Origin: an uncultured Hungatella sp. | Lineage (GTDB): Bacteria; Bacillota; Clostridia; Lachnospirales; Lachnospiraceae | NCBI GenBank assembly: GCA_910588325.1 | Contig: CAJUPP010000005.1 | Coordinates: 18,643 to 82,642 of the forward strand | DNA: 64,000 nt | Direction: 5' to 3' | Shown here: one piece after another, positions 1 through 10,146 of the stretch | Layout of the letters: each line of letters begins with the position of its first letter | Numbering within the stretch: position 1 is the stretch's first letter | Made by a program: the position numbers and the translations under genes | The notes under the pieces: generated by a model | What the model saw: the letters and a program-made list of their open reading frames with translations, nothing else | What the model was told of the DNA's origin: nothing | Database searches by the model: none

Positions 1-1070
1 ACCAGGTTTTTGTCATAGGTGGCCGCAATAATAGGGGCAGACGCCACACCTCCTACGTTGGCAATGGATGCGATTCCGCAGGTATACAAGTCCAGCTTGA
101 AAAGCTTCGCCATAAGAACCATGATAATAAAATGAATCACAAGAATCACAAAACCGGCAAGGATATAAATCGGAGCGTTGATTAAAGCTGCCAGGTTTAC
201 GTTGGATGCAGTCAAAATCAAAATCATATACAGGGAAATGTTGGATATCTCATCAATTCCCCGCAGCTTGCCCACATTAGTCAGGGCAAAACCGATACCG
301 ATAAAGGTGGCAAGCAAGATCTTCCAGATGCTGGCGTCAATAAAGCCGATTTTAGGCAGTATTGTAGACAGATATTGTGAAATGGTAGACACCATCATAC
401 TCATGCCGAGAATCAGCATCAAATCCAGATAGGTGGTTCTCTCCTGTTTCTGTGTGCCTTCCCCAAGCTTGCTTAAGATTTTCTCAATAGGCTTCATATC
501 TGTCCTGGTCCATGTGTTAAACTTTGCCGCAAAGCCGCCGATGGCAACCAGGAACATAATCAGCAGAGAATAGTTGATATTGCCCATCAGCAGGGTATAG
601 GTCATAGACTCATCACTTACTCCCAGCGCACTTTTGACCGCCAGGAAATTCTGGGTTCCGCCCATCCATCCTGCTGCCATAGCCGAGAAAGCAAGATGGG
701 TATCGCTTTCAAAGAATCCTCGAAAAATCAGAAAAGACAATATAAATCCCACCGCAATCGAAAATGTGGCCGAAAAGAACGTCAGGGTAAGCCTCGGCCC
801 AAGTTTGATGATTTCCTTCAGATTACACCTCAGACACATAAGGAAGATCATAACCGGAACCAGATTGTTGATGAATGCGGAACGGGTGTTGGCTACACTT
901 TCGTTCATCTCCCACACGCCGCAGGTATACATCACCATGGCCCCAATGTAGATCATAATCACCGGAGGTATGAATTTGTAAAATTTAAAGGAATACTTAT
1001 TGGTTACAACCAGTACGATTGCCGTAAAAAACAGCACAAAAGATATAAAACCAAAACCTGTTTGAATCAT
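1..1070 (-). CDS. DUF819 family membrane protein (3' end outside window)
   Basis: Reading the minus strand from the ATG at 1070 gives an open frame of 356 codons to base 1, so the C-terminus is cut by the window edge. The product is highly hydrophobic with many membrane segments and resembles DUF819 (YjcL-like) proteins, including glycine-rich stretches such as AAGWMGGTQN and IANVGGVASAP. A GGAGGGG ribosome site lies 8 bases upstream. The stop of the cysteine desulfidase-like gene is only 27 bases away, so both are probably cotranscribed. The substrate of DUF819 proteins is not established; pairing with a sulfur amino acid enzyme hints at an amino acid or degradation product, which is inference. 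Confidence 0.85.
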   Translation of the reverse strand, partial: MIQTGFGFISFVLFFTAIVLVVTNKYSFKFYKFIPPVIMIYIGAMVMYTCGVWEMNESVANTRSAFINNLVPVMIFLMCLRCNLKEIIKLGPRLTLTFFSATFSIAVGFILSFLIFRGFFESDTHLAFSAMAAGWMGGTQNFLAVKSALGVSDESMTYTLLMGNINYSLLIMFLVAIGGFAAKFNTWTRTDMKPIEKILSKLGEGTQKQERTTYLDLMLILGMSMMVSTISQYLSTILPKIGFIDASIWKILLATFIGIGFALTNVGKLRGIDEISNISLYMILILTASNVNLAALINAPIYILAGFVILVIHFIIMVLMAKLFKLDLYTCGIASIANVGGVASAPIIAATYDKNL

Positions 1071-1097
1071 AGCGATTACCCCTCCTTCGTTCAAATG

Positions 1098-2375
1098 CTA
1101 TTCTTCTGTCATTATCTTTATTATTTCCTCATTGGTCTGTCTCATTCCCTGTTTTCCCAGACGGCCTACATTGAGGATGGTCTTCTCCACTCCTTTGGTC
1201 ACAATACCGTCTCCTCCGTAAAACTGCTGGCCACACTGATACATATGGTATCCTAGGATCCCTGCATCCACCGCCAAGGCAATCTTGCCGGCGCAGGAAG
1301 CTTTGGCCCCGTCGCAGACCACCCCCGACGCGATGGCCAGAGCATTGACAACGGTATGGATCACCTCTTCAAAACCCCCTCCACACAGATAGGCGATCCC
1401 GGCTCCTGCTCCGGCCCCGGCACTGATTGCCCCGCAATAAGCAGACAGACGGCCGATTGGTGTTTTCTGATGAATGGTTGTCAGATTAGAAAGGGCAAGA
1501 GCTCTGTATGTTTTCTCTTCCTTTGCCTTCAGTTCCTGTGCATATACCAGCACAGGAACTGAAGCAGTGATTCCCTGATTTCCGCTTCCCGAATTGATAA
1601 TCACCGGCATCTCACATCCGTTCATCCTGGCATCAGAACCTGCCGCCGCCATAGCCCTGGCTCTGGTCTTCACATCATTATGGCAGATTTTCAGAAGAAC
1701 CGAGCCGATATTGGCTCCATACTCTCCCCTTAAGCCTTCTTCGGCAATTGCCAGGTTATACTGGATCTGTGGTTTTAGTATCTCCTTAATCTCCTCTATA
1801 TCTGCCGTATTGATAAAGTCCCAGATCCCTTCCATATTCAGCAGGCTTCTGTCTGTCAAACCTTTTTGGGCTTCATCAGCCACTTCCTCCTTCTTTAATA
1901 TTCTCCCATTTTTTTCAATCAAAACCACATTGGTGTGAAAGCCTGCAATCCTCACCCTGGCATATGTATCTCCTTTGTAAAGCGTTATCAAAATATCAAA
2001 GGTTATTCCATGATCCACATGCCCTACCTTGATCTCCACATGATTCAGAAATTCCTTCATCCGTTTTATCTGTTCCTTCGTCGTCCCGGAAATCACCTCC
2101 AGTCCTTTCGATGCATCTCCAGCAATGATTCCGGCTACGGCTGCCGCCGGAATTCCTCTCTGGTAATCCGTATTGGGTACCACGACGGATTTCACGTTTT
2201 TGATAATACTTCCGCTGGCCTCTACTACCACCCGTTCCGGCAGTTCCCCCAGGGTCTCCCTGGCAAGGGCCGCCCCGTAAGCAATGGCAATTGGCTCTGT
2301 GCAGCCCATTGCCGGAACCAGCTCCTCCCTCAGAATCTGAAGGTATGCCTGATATCTGGCATCCGTTTTTACCAT
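1098..2375 (-). CDS. L-cysteine desulfidase family protein (UPF0597, CdsB/CyuA-like)
   Basis: The 425-residue product has the serine dehydratase alpha-type fold of the UPF0597/YhaM family. Near the N-terminus is the MGCTEPIAIAYGAA signature. Further cysteines in CHNDVKTR and CDGAKASCAGK are placed as expected for an oxygen-sensitive Fe-S cluster. Characterised relatives convert L-cysteine to pyruvate, ammonia and hydrogen sulfide, so that is the likely reaction; serine or another beta-substituted amino acid cannot be excluded. Length is normal for the family. It precedes the DUF819 membrane protein in the same transcription unit. Confidence 0.85.
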   Translation of the reverse strand: MVKTDARYQAYLQILREELVPAMGCTEPIAIAYGAALARETLGELPERVVVEASGSIIKNVKSVVVPNTDYQRGIPAAAVAGIIAGDASKGLEVISGTTKEQIKRMKEFLNHVEIKVGHVDHGITFDILITLYKGDTYARVRIAGFHTNVVLIEKNGRILKKEEVADEAQKGLTDRSLLNMEGIWDFINTADIEEIKEILKPQIQYNLAIAEEGLRGEYGANIGSVLLKICHNDVKTRARAMAAAGSDARMNGCEMPVIINSGSGNQGITASVPVLVYAQELKAKEEKTYRALALSNLTTIHQKTPIGRLSAYCGAISAGAGAGAGIAYLCGGGFEEVIHTVVNALAIASGVVCDGAKASCAGKIALAVDAGILGYHMYQCGQQFYGGDGIVTKGVEKTILNVGRLGKQGMRQTNEEIIKIMTEE

Positions 2376-2440
2376 AACTTTTGTTTTTCCCCCTTTCCTC
2401 CTTTTTCGAAAAGCCTCTCTCCTGGATTCCTTATTTAGGA

Positions 2441-2446
2441 ATTATA
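2441..2446 (-). promoter_or_regulatory. Possible -10 box for the desulfidase/DUF819 operon
   Basis: On the minus strand the intergenic region carries TATAAT about 70 bases upstream of the desulfidase ATG, with no strong -35 at 17 bases. A small inverted repeat (TTCCT-n5-AGGAA, 2428-2442) overlaps its downstream side and could be an operator. Support is only by eye. Confidence 0.35.
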
Positions 2447-2481
2447 CCCTACTCCTATCCATACTTCAGTAGCCTTTACCA

Positions 2482-2535
2482 CAAAACAGAAAATCCTGGA
2501 AGCCGCTATTATTACAGCTGACTGCCAGGATTCCT
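2482..2535 (-). terminator. Intrinsic terminator after the YyaL-like gene
   Basis: About 30 bases beyond the stop at 2562, the minus strand has an eight-base perfect stem AATCCTGG / CCAGGATT with a large, partly paired loop, followed by TTCTGTTTT. The T-rich tail supports termination of the leftward transcript. Confidence 0.5.
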
Positions 2536-2561
2536 TATTTTCGTGATATTGTTTTAACTTT

Positions 2562-4499
2562 TTAGACGGAAAGCACATTAGAAGGTGCAAGACAGGTATG
2601 ATTCCTGCAGACATAGAATGTGGTCCTATTATTTAACAGCGGATAATTTTTGTCATCAAAAACCGTAACAACATTAGCCAGCAGCGGAAGCCGCCCTTTT
2701 ATATGCTCCAAATCTGTGGCATTTTTAAGGGCAATCACAATATGCTCCGGCGGCTCCTCATACATCAGCTTTGCAAACAGAAACATACTATGTCCCATGG
2801 GATACTCCCGGGTCCCAGCAGACATGTACCGGATTTGCTTTTTGGCAAGTTCTTGGTACTCCTCTTTTTCCGTCAGCTGATACAATCTTACAAAATTGTA
2901 TGCCATCATAGAATTTCCGCTTGGAACTGCCCTATCGTATCGTTCCTTAGGATTCATAAACAGTTCTGTGTTATCCGGATCAGAAAGATAGAAGCCGCCA
3001 TTTTCATTATCTGCAAACCGTTTTACCGCCTCACGACAGAACTGCTCCCCCTTTTTCAGATACGCTTCGTTTAAGGAAGCATTATACAGTTCTATAAGCC
3101 CGGCCACATAGAATGCGTAATCATCCAGGAATCCGTTTTTCGAATGTTTTCCGCCGCGCCAGCTTGTGTAAAGATAGGTGTTCTCGCTTAAACTCCTTTC
3201 AAGAAATCTCTGTGCGTCTGAGGCTGCCTGAAGATATCTGTCATTCCCGGAAACCCTGTAGAGTACAGACAGTGCCCCTATCATCATGGAATTCCAGGAA
3301 ATCAGAACCTTATCGTCCAGATGCAGCTTCCAGCGTTTTTTTCGATAGTGATACAGTGTCTCTAGCTCTGCATCCAATTTCCCATCAATGACATTGCTTT
3401 TTAGGAGATTGGGAATATTTACGCCCTCAAAATTACCGTCTTCTGTGATATCAAAGATATGGGCAAATTCTTTCCCTCTTTCTTCCCCCAGGACTTCCAT
3501 AATCTCTGACAGGGCAAACGTATAATACTTCCCTTCCACGCCCTCACTGTCCGCATCCTGGGCACTATAAAACCCGCCGTCGGTGGAAGTTAATTCCCGG
3601 CACACATACCTGGCAATTTTCTCGGCGGTATCCAGATATATGGAATTTTGAGTCATGGAATAGGCCGATGCATATGCTGTCATCAACAGTGCATTGTCAT
3701 ATAACATTTTCTCAAAGTGAGGCACGAGAAAACGCCGGTCCGTGGAATATCTGGAAAAACCATATCCGATGTGATCAAAGATACCGCCTTTACGCATCTG
3801 CAAAAGTGTCTTTTCCACCATTCCCAGTACTGCCGGATCCGATTTTCTCTCTGCATACAGCATCAGAAACAAAAGATTATGAGCTGTGGGAAACTTGGGA
3901 GCATCGCCGAATCCTCCATATACACGGTCAAAATTGTCAGAGAACATCCGGACTCCCTTTTCTATAAGACGGTCCTCTTCCCCACTCTGGTATCCGGGTA
4001 TCCGCTGCTGCAAATGAGCGATTATCCGATCAGCCGAATCCAGAAGTTTTCTCCGGCTTATGTTCCACCGGCCGGATATCTCATTTAGCAGGTCAATAAA
4101 TCCCGGCATGCCGTACCGTGACCGTACCGGAAAATATGTGCCGGCCAGAAACGGCTTTTTATCCCACGTCATGAAAATACTCATGGGCCAGCCGCCGCTT
4201 TCGGTAAATGCCTGACACACCGCCATATACACACTGTCAATATCGGGCCGCTCCTCACGGTCTACTTTTATGGAAATAAAATATCGGTTAAGAATTTCGG
4301 CTGTTTTCTTATCTTCAAAGCTTTCATGAGCCATTACGTGGCACCAATGACAGGTGCTGTAGCCAACACTCAAGAAAACCGGTTTCTCTTCTTTTCTGGC
4401 TCTTTCAAAAGCCTCCTCACACCATGGATACCAGTCCACAGGATTCTCTGCGTGCTGCAGCAGATATGGGCTTGTCTCATTTTTCAGATGATTACTCAT
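2562..4499 (-). CDS. Thioredoxin-domain protein, YyaL/SSP411 (DUF255) family
   Basis: The 645-residue product starts at the ATG at 4499, preceded by AAGGAAGG, and opens with the family hallmark [11 protein letters not shown]. Residues up to about 170 form the DUF255 thioredoxin-like domain with a C-H-W-C redox motif ([13 protein letters not shown]). The remainder is an (alpha/alpha) barrel resembling glycan-processing enzymes, with AQDADSEG and [11 protein letters not shown] segments typical of the family. Biochemical function is not established. It stands alone between a terminator-like stem and the acetyltransferase gene. A longer in-frame start at 4541 lacks a comparable ribosome site. Confidence 0.9.
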   Translation of the reverse strand: MSNHLKNETSPYLLQHAENPVDWYPWCEEAFERARKEEKPVFLSVGYSTCHWCHVMAHESFEDKKTAEILNRYFISIKVDREERPDIDSVYMAVCQAFTESGGWPMSIFMTWDKKPFLAGTYFPVRSRYGMPGFIDLLNEISGRWNISRRKLLDSADRIIAHLQQRIPGYQSGEEDRLIEKGVRMFSDNFDRVYGGFGDAPKFPTAHNLLFLMLYAERKSDPAVLGMVEKTLLQMRKGGIFDHIGYGFSRYSTDRRFLVPHFEKMLYDNALLMTAYASAYSMTQNSIYLDTAEKIARYVCRELTSTDGGFYSAQDADSEGVEGKYYTFALSEIMEVLGEERGKEFAHIFDITEDGNFEGVNIPNLLKSNVIDGKLDAELETLYHYRKKRWKLHLDDKVLISWNSMMIGALSVLYRVSGNDRYLQAASDAQRFLERSLSENTYLYTSWRGGKHSKNGFLDDYAFYVAGLIELYNASLNEAYLKKGEQFCREAVKRFADNENGGFYLSDPDNTELFMNPKERYDRAVPSGNSMMAYNFVRLYQLTEKEEYQELAKKQIRYMSAGTREYPMGHSMFLFAKLMYEEPPEHIVIALKNATDLEHIKGRLPLLANVVTVFDDKNYPLLNNRTTFYVCRNHTCLAPSNVLSV

Positions 4500-4642
4500 A
4501 GGATCCTTCCTTTCGTATAAACCAATGCAATAATCGTTCACAGATGAACGTGCCAGTACATTATTATACTTATCTGGTCAAATCTTATACCGTTTGCCTC
4601 ATATCTCTTGCTTCATACCTCTTGACTTTTATTTCTTGTCTA

Positions 4643-5095
4643 TCACCTGTGGATATACATTCTTGACATATATGATTCCCCATCTCCCTGAACCATGCAC
4701 AGAAATTCCCAACCATAACGCTCATAAAAAGAGGTATGATCTGTCAACAGATATAAGGTATCGATTCCTTGCTCCTTCATATCCCTGCACACATAATCCA
4801 GAAGCGCCCCTGCCACTCCCCGGCCTCTTCTGCCTTCCTCTGTATATACTGCACACACATTGGGGGCAAGGTCCTTCCGGTCATGGAAATCATTTTCAAT
4901 GACTCCCATTCCTCCGATAATCTCAACCCCCTCCACTGCCATATACCATTGGGGAACCGGCCCTTTCTTTTCCAGACATTCCTCCATGCTTTCAAGATAA
5001 GCCTTCAAAGGAATTCCCCATTTTTCGTGAAACCACCTGGCAGCCTGCTCTTTCATTTCAGGCATCTCTGCCAGGCGGATTATTTTATATTCCAT
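4643..5095 (-). CDS. GNAT family N-acetyltransferase
   Basis: This 150-residue protein has the acetyl-CoA binding core of GNAT enzymes: a beta4 strand followed by EEGRRGRGVAGALLDYV (the R/Q-x-x-G-x-G/A loop) and a C-terminal FYERYGWEF segment. The acceptor substrate is unknown. The ATG at 5095 is preceded by GGGAGGAAG with about 6 bases spacing, better than the TTG three bases upstream. No functional link with its neighbours is evident. Confidence 0.85.
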   Translation of the reverse strand: MEYKIIRLAEMPEMKEQAARWFHEKWGIPLKAYLESMEECLEKKGPVPQWYMAVEGVEIIGGMGVIENDFHDRKDLAPNVCAVYTEEGRRGRGVAGALLDYVCRDMKEQGIDTLYLLTDHTSFYERYGWEFLCMVQGDGESYMSRMYIHR

Positions 5096-5167
5096 CAAAA
5101 ACTTCCTCCCGGATTGTATGATCCTTCCTGCTTCTTTTCACTCTCCCACTCATAGTCATCCCAGATA

Positions 5168-5207
5168 AATGCCAGAACCCTTGATTTTACTTAGGATTCT
5201 GGCATTA
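5168..5207 (-). terminator. Hairpin after the 5250 gene
   Basis: An imperfect inverted repeat of about 13 bases (AATGCCAGAATCCT against AGGGTTCTGGCATT, minus strand) lies 40 bases beyond the stop at 5250. The following T content is poor (TTTATCT), so it is a plausible but not strong terminator. Confidence 0.45.
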
Positions 5208-5249
5208 CCCCTTTCACTTCAAACTCATATTCCCAGACGTTGGCCGCCG

Positions 5250-6899
5250 TCAGAGCCTCTGTGACCCGCAAAGCCGTATCCTCAAAGTCCTGTCAAACTC
5301 CGTAAGATCCGTGCAGTACACCATAAAACAGTCACCTGACTCCGCCTGGCTTCCAGCCATCCCGGCGGTAAATCTGTGAACGGCAAATCCCGGCCCGATC
5401 CTCAGACTTTCATCCAGGTTTCCAAAATATCCTTCCCCGCTTCTAAGTATCATGCATCCGCCGTTCCAGGACTTCATCTGAAACTCTTCCCCCTGGACAT
5501 AGTCTGCCCCCCGGACTGCCAGCTCCACCCGGAAAGGCGCTCCCTGCACCCCGCTTACCTTCATCTGAAGCTCTATACCATCATTGATATCGACAACTTT
5601 CACCTGAAGCTTAAGATCCGGCCCGGCAAGCTTTTTCCGACTGTTATTGTCCATCTCCCACCAGTCACTACTCTCTGGCTTCTCCTGAAACGGCAGATAA
5701 TACCAGCCGTGCATCACCTGGGTCAAAAGGTATCCCCTTCCGTCCGGCAGCTCCTTTAGAGTCTCTGCCTGAAATGCCCTGTGTTCAAAAAAACCCCCTG
5801 CAAGCCTTACCTCCACACTGACACTTTCCCCTGTAAAATGCAAAAATCCTGGCTTTCCTGTCATAAGAGTATACAGGTATCCCCCTTTTCTCACCCGGGC
5901 GATCCCGGAGCTTTTATACAGACACTTAAAATTCCCCTGCTTCCATATACCCTTATGTTCCACATCTATCCATTCCGGATGATTCATATACACAATCAGC
6001 TGATCCGGAGCAAGAATCCTCTTCTCTCCCACCATCTGAAAAATAAAATTAGCCATATCCAAAAATTCCGGAATATCCATGACAATCCCCATCTCCAGAT
6101 ATTCCGAATAGTAATTCTTGGGAAATACCACCATCCCGTTGTCCCACCGGGTAGAATTTCCGGTAAAAATACTGCCGTCTGGCTCAATATATGTAAGCAT
6201 CATCCGTAAATTTCTGACCGCATACTCATAATACGCCTTATCCCCTGTCACATTTCCTATGGTAATCATGGCGTCATTGTTGATGCGGTTATAATTGCCG
6301 GAAGATTTCTCCGAATACTCCCCGTCCTCACTGCAGTCAATCCCCTCAAGAAGATACGCCTTAGCCCTCTCCCCCAGGCTGTCATCGCCGAAATATTCGC
6401 CATACTGAATCAGCTGGGAAGCAATGGCCCACCGGTGGTTAGGCGTATGAAAACCACCTATGCAGATTCCCCTGGCCCCTTTCTGTGCGATCCCCCGAAG
6501 CAGCCGGTAAATCTCCTCTTCCTCCTCTGTCTTCCGGTTCCTTTCCAGATAAGCAAGATAAGGATATATTCTTTTTAAAATAAATGCCGTGTCCGGTGCA
6601 GAATCAAAATTACATGAAACCAGATCGAACAAACCATTCTCATGCTGACATTTTCCCGCAAATACAAGGCCGTCCCTTATCATGGAAAAAATCTCTCCGT
6701 CGCGATAAAGGCAGGAATCCGGATTACAGTATGCCCCCATGGCGGAAGTAGCCCGGTAAATCGTATATTTCGCCTGAACAATCCCGTTTTCCGCCATAAT
6801 CCCGCCGTAAAAATTCCTGGGCTCTTTCATCTGATCCCTCACGGCCCTTTTCGCCCTTTCTTCCGTATCTTTAAGCATCCTTTCATAATGTTTCCTCAC
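5250..6899 (-). CDS. Putative carbohydrate-active (alpha/alpha)-toroid protein, family not recognised
   Basis: The product of about 549 residues has an N-terminal helical region with NRINNDAMITIGNVTGD and ends in beta-rich sequence. That layout resembles polysaccharide lyase or heparinase-II/III-like enzymes, but I do not recognise a defined family. There is no signal peptide, so it probably acts in the cytoplasm on imported oligosaccharide. I prefer the GTG at 6899 because GGAGAAGG precedes it by 7 bases; ATG codons at 6920 and 6950 are alternatives, but the 6950 start lies inside the terminator hairpin of the upstream gene. It is the last gene of the sugar ABC cluster. Confidence 0.6.
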   Translation of the reverse strand: MRKHYERMLKDTEERAKRAVRDQMKEPRNFYGGIMAENGIVQAKYTIYRATSAMGAYCNPDSCLYRDGEIFSMIRDGLVFAGKCQHENGLFDLVSCNFDSAPDTAFILKRIYPYLAYLERNRKTEEEEEIYRLLRGIAQKGARGICIGGFHTPNHRWAIASQLIQYGEYFGDDSLGERAKAYLLEGIDCSEDGEYSEKSSGNYNRINNDAMITIGNVTGDKAYYEYAVRNLRMMLTYIEPDGSIFTGNSTRWDNGMVVFPKNYYSEYLEMGIVMDIPEFLDMANFIFQMVGEKRILAPDQLIVYMNHPEWIDVEHKGIWKQGNFKCLYKSSGIARVRKGGYLYTLMTGKPGFLHFTGESVSVEVRLAGGFFEHRAFQAETLKELPDGRGYLLTQVMHGWYYLPFQEKPESSDWWEMDNNSRKKLAGPDLKLQVKVVDINDGIELQMKVSGVQGAPFRVELAVRGADYVQGEEFQMKSWNGGCMILRSGEGYFGNLDESLRIGPGFAVHRFTAGMAGSQAESGDCFMVYCTDLTEFDRTLRIRLCGSQRL

Positions 6900-6928
6900 A
6901 ACCGTTCCTTCTCCTTTCATAGTTCCTT

Positions 6929-6964
6929 TAAAAAATTGGGCAGCCGCCATAAACAGCGGCTGCC
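6929..6964 (-). terminator. Strong intrinsic terminator between binding protein and downstream gene
   Basis: On the minus strand GGCAGCCGC and GGCGGCTGCC pair around a 7-base loop and are followed by CAATTTTTT, ten bases after the solute-binding protein stop. It probably lowers expression of the downstream gene relative to the binding protein, which is common in sugar ABC operons. Confidence 0.8.
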
Positions 6965-6974
6965 TTCTCCCTCA

Positions 6975-8336
6975 TTATTCATGAACATTAGACAAAATCC
7001 CCAGATGCTCCTTCACCACATAATCCATAACCCCGTCACTGTCAAGCTCTCCGCCGATAGCTCTGTCAAACGCGTCTCTCACAATATTGTCCACATTCTC
7101 TCCCGTATGCTTTGTAAAAATAGAGGAATCATACCGGGGCTGCGTAATACTGTTGTTGATTTCCATATTAAAGATATCAAGCCCTTCTACCGTATAAGCA
7201 GGGTTAATCCCTGTCTTTCCCGGAAGATAATTGCCTGTCTCACAGTATAGGGTGTAATTCTCCGGCTGATAGAACCACTCCAGGAAATAAATTGCATCCT
7301 CCTCAAGCCCGGTTCCGTCCATAGCATACAGATAATTTCCGCCCAGGCAGGTAGCCGCATTCTGCTCCTTGGGCATCAGCACCGGACACCACTCAAAATC
7401 CGTAATATTGGTTGTATAATCATTCATACACCAGTTTCCTGCCAGATGGGCTGCCACTGTACCTGTCTTAAACACATCCTGGGCATTCTCCGTGCCTGCG
7501 CCTACGGAAGCCTTGGAAATTCCGCCGTCCTTATACATATCCAGGATAAAATCAATTCCCTTCTTGGTTTCCTCACTGCGGAACGCAAATCTTGTCTCAT
7601 CTGCCGGGTCAAAATAATTCATGCCGAACTGATACAGAATGGTTCCGATTCTCTGTTGGGAATGGTCGATAACCAGCCCTGTGTTCACATTGTCATTCTT
7701 CTCTACCACTTCATTGACTGCAGCCACAAACTCGTCCCAGGTCCATCTCTCATCCTCTGTCAGAGGATACGCCACCCCTGCCGCGTCAAATGCCGTCTTG
7801 TTAATAAATAATCCTACTGCCGTGGTATTGATGCTGGTTGCATAGATCTTGCCCTCATAGGATACGTCCAGCAAAAAATCATCCTGTGTCAGGCTGGAAC
7901 CGTCAAGGGGAAGTACATAGTCAATATAGTTTCTGAAATTGGAAAGCTTGATTAACGCCGGAAGCTCTCCCACAGCCGCCCGGTTCTGAATCTGAGTCTG
8001 CATGTCTGCGTATGCGATCTCATTCATCTTCACCTGGATGCCCTTGTCCTTGTGTTCCTCGTTAAATTTCGCAACCACCGTTGCCATGGCGCCGCCTTCC
8101 AGGGTGTCATCGGAAATCAGAAGCTCCAGTTCCACCGCATCCTTTCTTGCCTCAGGTGCTGCTGTGGTCTCTTTTGCCCCCCCGTCTGCCGCCGCAGTGG
8201 ATGCCGGGGCAGCCGTCGTCCCGCTTTTGCCTCCTGCACTGTCTCCTCCTTTGTTCCCGCATCCGCTTACTATTACAGATGCCGCCATCAGTACCGCTGC
8301 CATTGCTGCTGTTCTTTTTGCTGTTTTCTTTCTCAT
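6975..8336 (-). CDS. Sugar ABC transporter substrate-binding lipoprotein
   Basis: The 453-residue product begins with a lipoprotein signal peptide: basic MRKKTAKR, a hydrophobic stretch, then the lipobox VSGC. An Ala/Gly/Thr-rich linker of about 35 residues separates it from a family 1 extracellular solute-binding domain. It would be anchored to the outer face of the membrane. The ATG has an ideal AAGGAGGAAAAAC upstream. Two MalF/MalG-type permease genes lie directly upstream in the same operon, and no ATPase is present, as expected for CUT1 systems that share an MsmX-type ATPase. The ligand cannot be read from sequence; an oligosaccharide is likely. Confidence 0.88.
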   Translation of the reverse strand: MRKKTAKRTAAMAAVLMAASVIVSGCGNKGGDSAGGKSGTTAAPASTAAADGGAKETTAAPEARKDAVELELLISDDTLEGGAMATVVAKFNEEHKDKGIQVKMNEIAYADMQTQIQNRAAVGELPALIKLSNFRNYIDYVLPLDGSSLTQDDFLLDVSYEGKIYATSINTTAVGLFINKTAFDAAGVAYPLTEDERWTWDEFVAAVNEVVEKNDNVNTGLVIDHSQQRIGTILYQFGMNYFDPADETRFAFRSEETKKGIDFILDMYKDGGISKASVGAGTENAQDVFKTGTVAAHLAGNWCMNDYTTNITDFEWCPVLMPKEQNAATCLGGNYLYAMDGTGLEEDAIYFLEWFYQPENYTLYCETGNYLPGKTGINPAYTVEGLDIFNMEINNSITQPRYDSSIFTKHTGENVDNIVRDAFDRAIGGELDSDGVMDYVVKEHLGILSNVHE

Positions 8337-8402
8337 GTTTTTCCTCCTTATATTGTATGCATTCTCAGAATCTCTTCTGCACCTGCCTTTGGGGTTTTGC
8401 CG

Positions 8403-9221
8403 TCATCCCTTAACGCCGGACGACATGTTGGCTGTCATAATCTGCTTGTTAAAAATAATAAATACAATTAACACCGGAATCATAGTGATCACGGATGCGG
8501 ACAGAAGCACGGTCCAGTTTACTGCCTCCGCCCCAGAAAGGGTGCGAAGGGCCAGCTGCAGCGTATATTTCTCCGGTGTCCGAAGGGCTAAAAGAGGCCA
8601 GATATAGTCATTCCATCTCCACCGGAAGCTGAAGATAGCCAGGATTGCCACCTGAGCCCTGCAGATAGGAAGCATGAGGCTGGTAAAAATCCTTCCCTCA
8701 TTGGCGCCGTCTATTCTGGCGGATTCAATCAGCTCATTAGGCACTGTGATAAAAAATTGTCTCATAAGAAAAACTCCGGTCATGGTTCCCACCGTAGGGA
8801 TAATACAGCCCCACAGGGAATCATACAGCCCCAGCTTATACAGCACCGTAAAGCTTGGCCTCATGATAACCTCTGTGGGCAGCATGGTAGTGGCTAAAAG
8901 ACAGAAGAAAAATACATTCAGCCATTTATACTTGTATTTTGCCAGGGCATATCCGCACATGCTGCTCATAAGAATGGTAATCACAGAAGCTACCAGGGTA
9001 ATAAACGAGGTATTGAAAATATACCGCAGGAAATTAAACTGTTCCAGCGCCGCCTCATAGTTGGCTAAAGTAAACACTTCCGGAAAAAAGGTAAGGGGAT
9101 AACGGAACAATTCGTTGCCGCCCTTAAAAGAGCTGACTAACAGCCATAGCACCGGAAAAATCCATATAAACGCCACACCAAAGGATATGACATACTTTAA
9201 AACACTCTTTAACTGTTTCAT
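8403..9221 (-). CDS. Sugar ABC transporter permease (MalG/CUT1 type)
   Basis: The 272-residue integral membrane protein has the EAA loop of carbohydrate permeases (ELIESARIDGANEGRIF followed by LP), which contacts the ATPase. About six membrane segments are apparent. The ATG at 9221, preceded by GGAGAGAAGGG, is chosen over a 35-codon upstream extension with no ribosome site. The partner permease stops 13 bases upstream, so translation is probably coupled. The protein ends in SSGVKG, typical of MalG-type proteins. Confidence 0.9.
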   Translation of the reverse strand: MKQLKSVLKYVISFGVAFIWIFPVLWLLVSSFKGGNELFRYPLTFFPEVFTLANYEAALEQFNFLRYIFNTSFITLVASVITILMSSMCGYALAKYKYKWLNVFFFCLLATTMLPTEVIMRPSFTVLYKLGLYDSLWGCIIPTVGTMTGVFLMRQFFITVPNELIESARIDGANEGRIFTSLMLPICRAQVAILAIFSFRWRWNDYIWPLLALRTPEKYTLQLALRTLSGAEAVNWTVLLSASVITMIPVLIVFIIFNKQIMTANMSSGVKG

Positions 9222-9234
9222 CCCTTCTCTCCTT

Positions 9235-10146
9235 TCATCCGTTCTCCGTAGTGTCCATGGTCTTCGTCTGTACAAAGGACAGCACCATAAGAATAAAGAA
9301 CAGTACCATGGAAACCGCACTGGCATATCCCACCCTCAGCTTTGTAAATCCAGTGGTGTAAATATACTGGATCATGTAGGTAGTGGCCGTGCCGGGGCCT
9401 CCGTTTGTCAGGGTCTGAACCATGGCAAATTCCTTGAAGCCGGTAATCATGGAAAGAATCAGGACCATAAAGGTAACCGGCCGCAGATGAGGTATGGTAA
9501 TAGCCCTGAAAATCTGCCAGGAATTGGCCCCGTCGATCCTGGCCGCCTCCTTAAGTTCTTCCGGAATCTGCTTCAGGGCGCCGATAAAGATCAGCATATT
9601 GGTTCCGCACCCCGCCCACACGCTGGCGATCACTGTAGTAAAAAAGGCCGCCCCCGGATTGCTCGCCCATCCGATTCTGGGAATTCCCACCTGCTCCAGC
9701 AGGTAATTCAGTAAACCGAAATTCTCTCCGAAAATCCATTTCCACGTCAGACCAACCATGATGGTGGACAAAAGCGTAGGCCAGTAAACCAGAATCCGCA
9801 ATATGGTACTTCCCTTCATGGCATCCGCCGACAAGAGGACCGCCAGTCCCAGAGCCACCACGTAGCCTACAGGCACAAACACCAGGACGAACTTGGCCGT
9901 ATTAAACAGCACCTTATAAAACTCCACATCCTGAAACAAGGTGATGTAATTCTGGATCCCCACAAAATCCATTTTCTTTAAGCCGTTGTAATTGGTAAAT
10001 GAGTACCAGATGCCTACAACAGCCGGTGCTACGAAGAATACCAAAAAAAACAGGATGTTGGGCAGACAGAACAGAAACGCCCATTTCTGCCGGTAATCTC
10101 TTCGCTTTGGACGGGCCGCGGCCCCCTGTTGATTTGTTTTTCCCAC
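9235..10146 (-). CDS. Sugar ABC transporter permease (MalF/UgpA type)
   Basis: This 303-residue permease starts with GTG, preceded by AGGAG at 8 bases. Its cytoplasmic N-terminus is basic and it carries the EAA motif EELKEAARIDGANSWQIF. The conserved NGGPGTATTYM segment near the C-terminus is typical of CUT1 MalF-like subunits. It is the first gene of the leftward operon permease-permease-binding protein-5250 gene, divergent from the ROK regulator at 10279. Confidence 0.9.
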   Translation of the reverse strand: MGKTNQQGAAARPKRRDYRQKWAFLFCLPNILFFLVFFVAPAVVGIWYSFTNYNGLKKMDFVGIQNYITLFQDVEFYKVLFNTAKFVLVFVPVGYVVALGLAVLLSADAMKGSTILRILVYWPTLLSTIMVGLTWKWIFGENFGLLNYLLEQVGIPRIGWASNPGAAFFTTVIASVWAGCGTNMLIFIGALKQIPEELKEAARIDGANSWQIFRAITIPHLRPVTFMVLILSMITGFKEFAMVQTLTNGGPGTATTYMIQYIYTTGFTKLRVGYASAVSMVLFFILMVLSFVQTKTMDTTENG

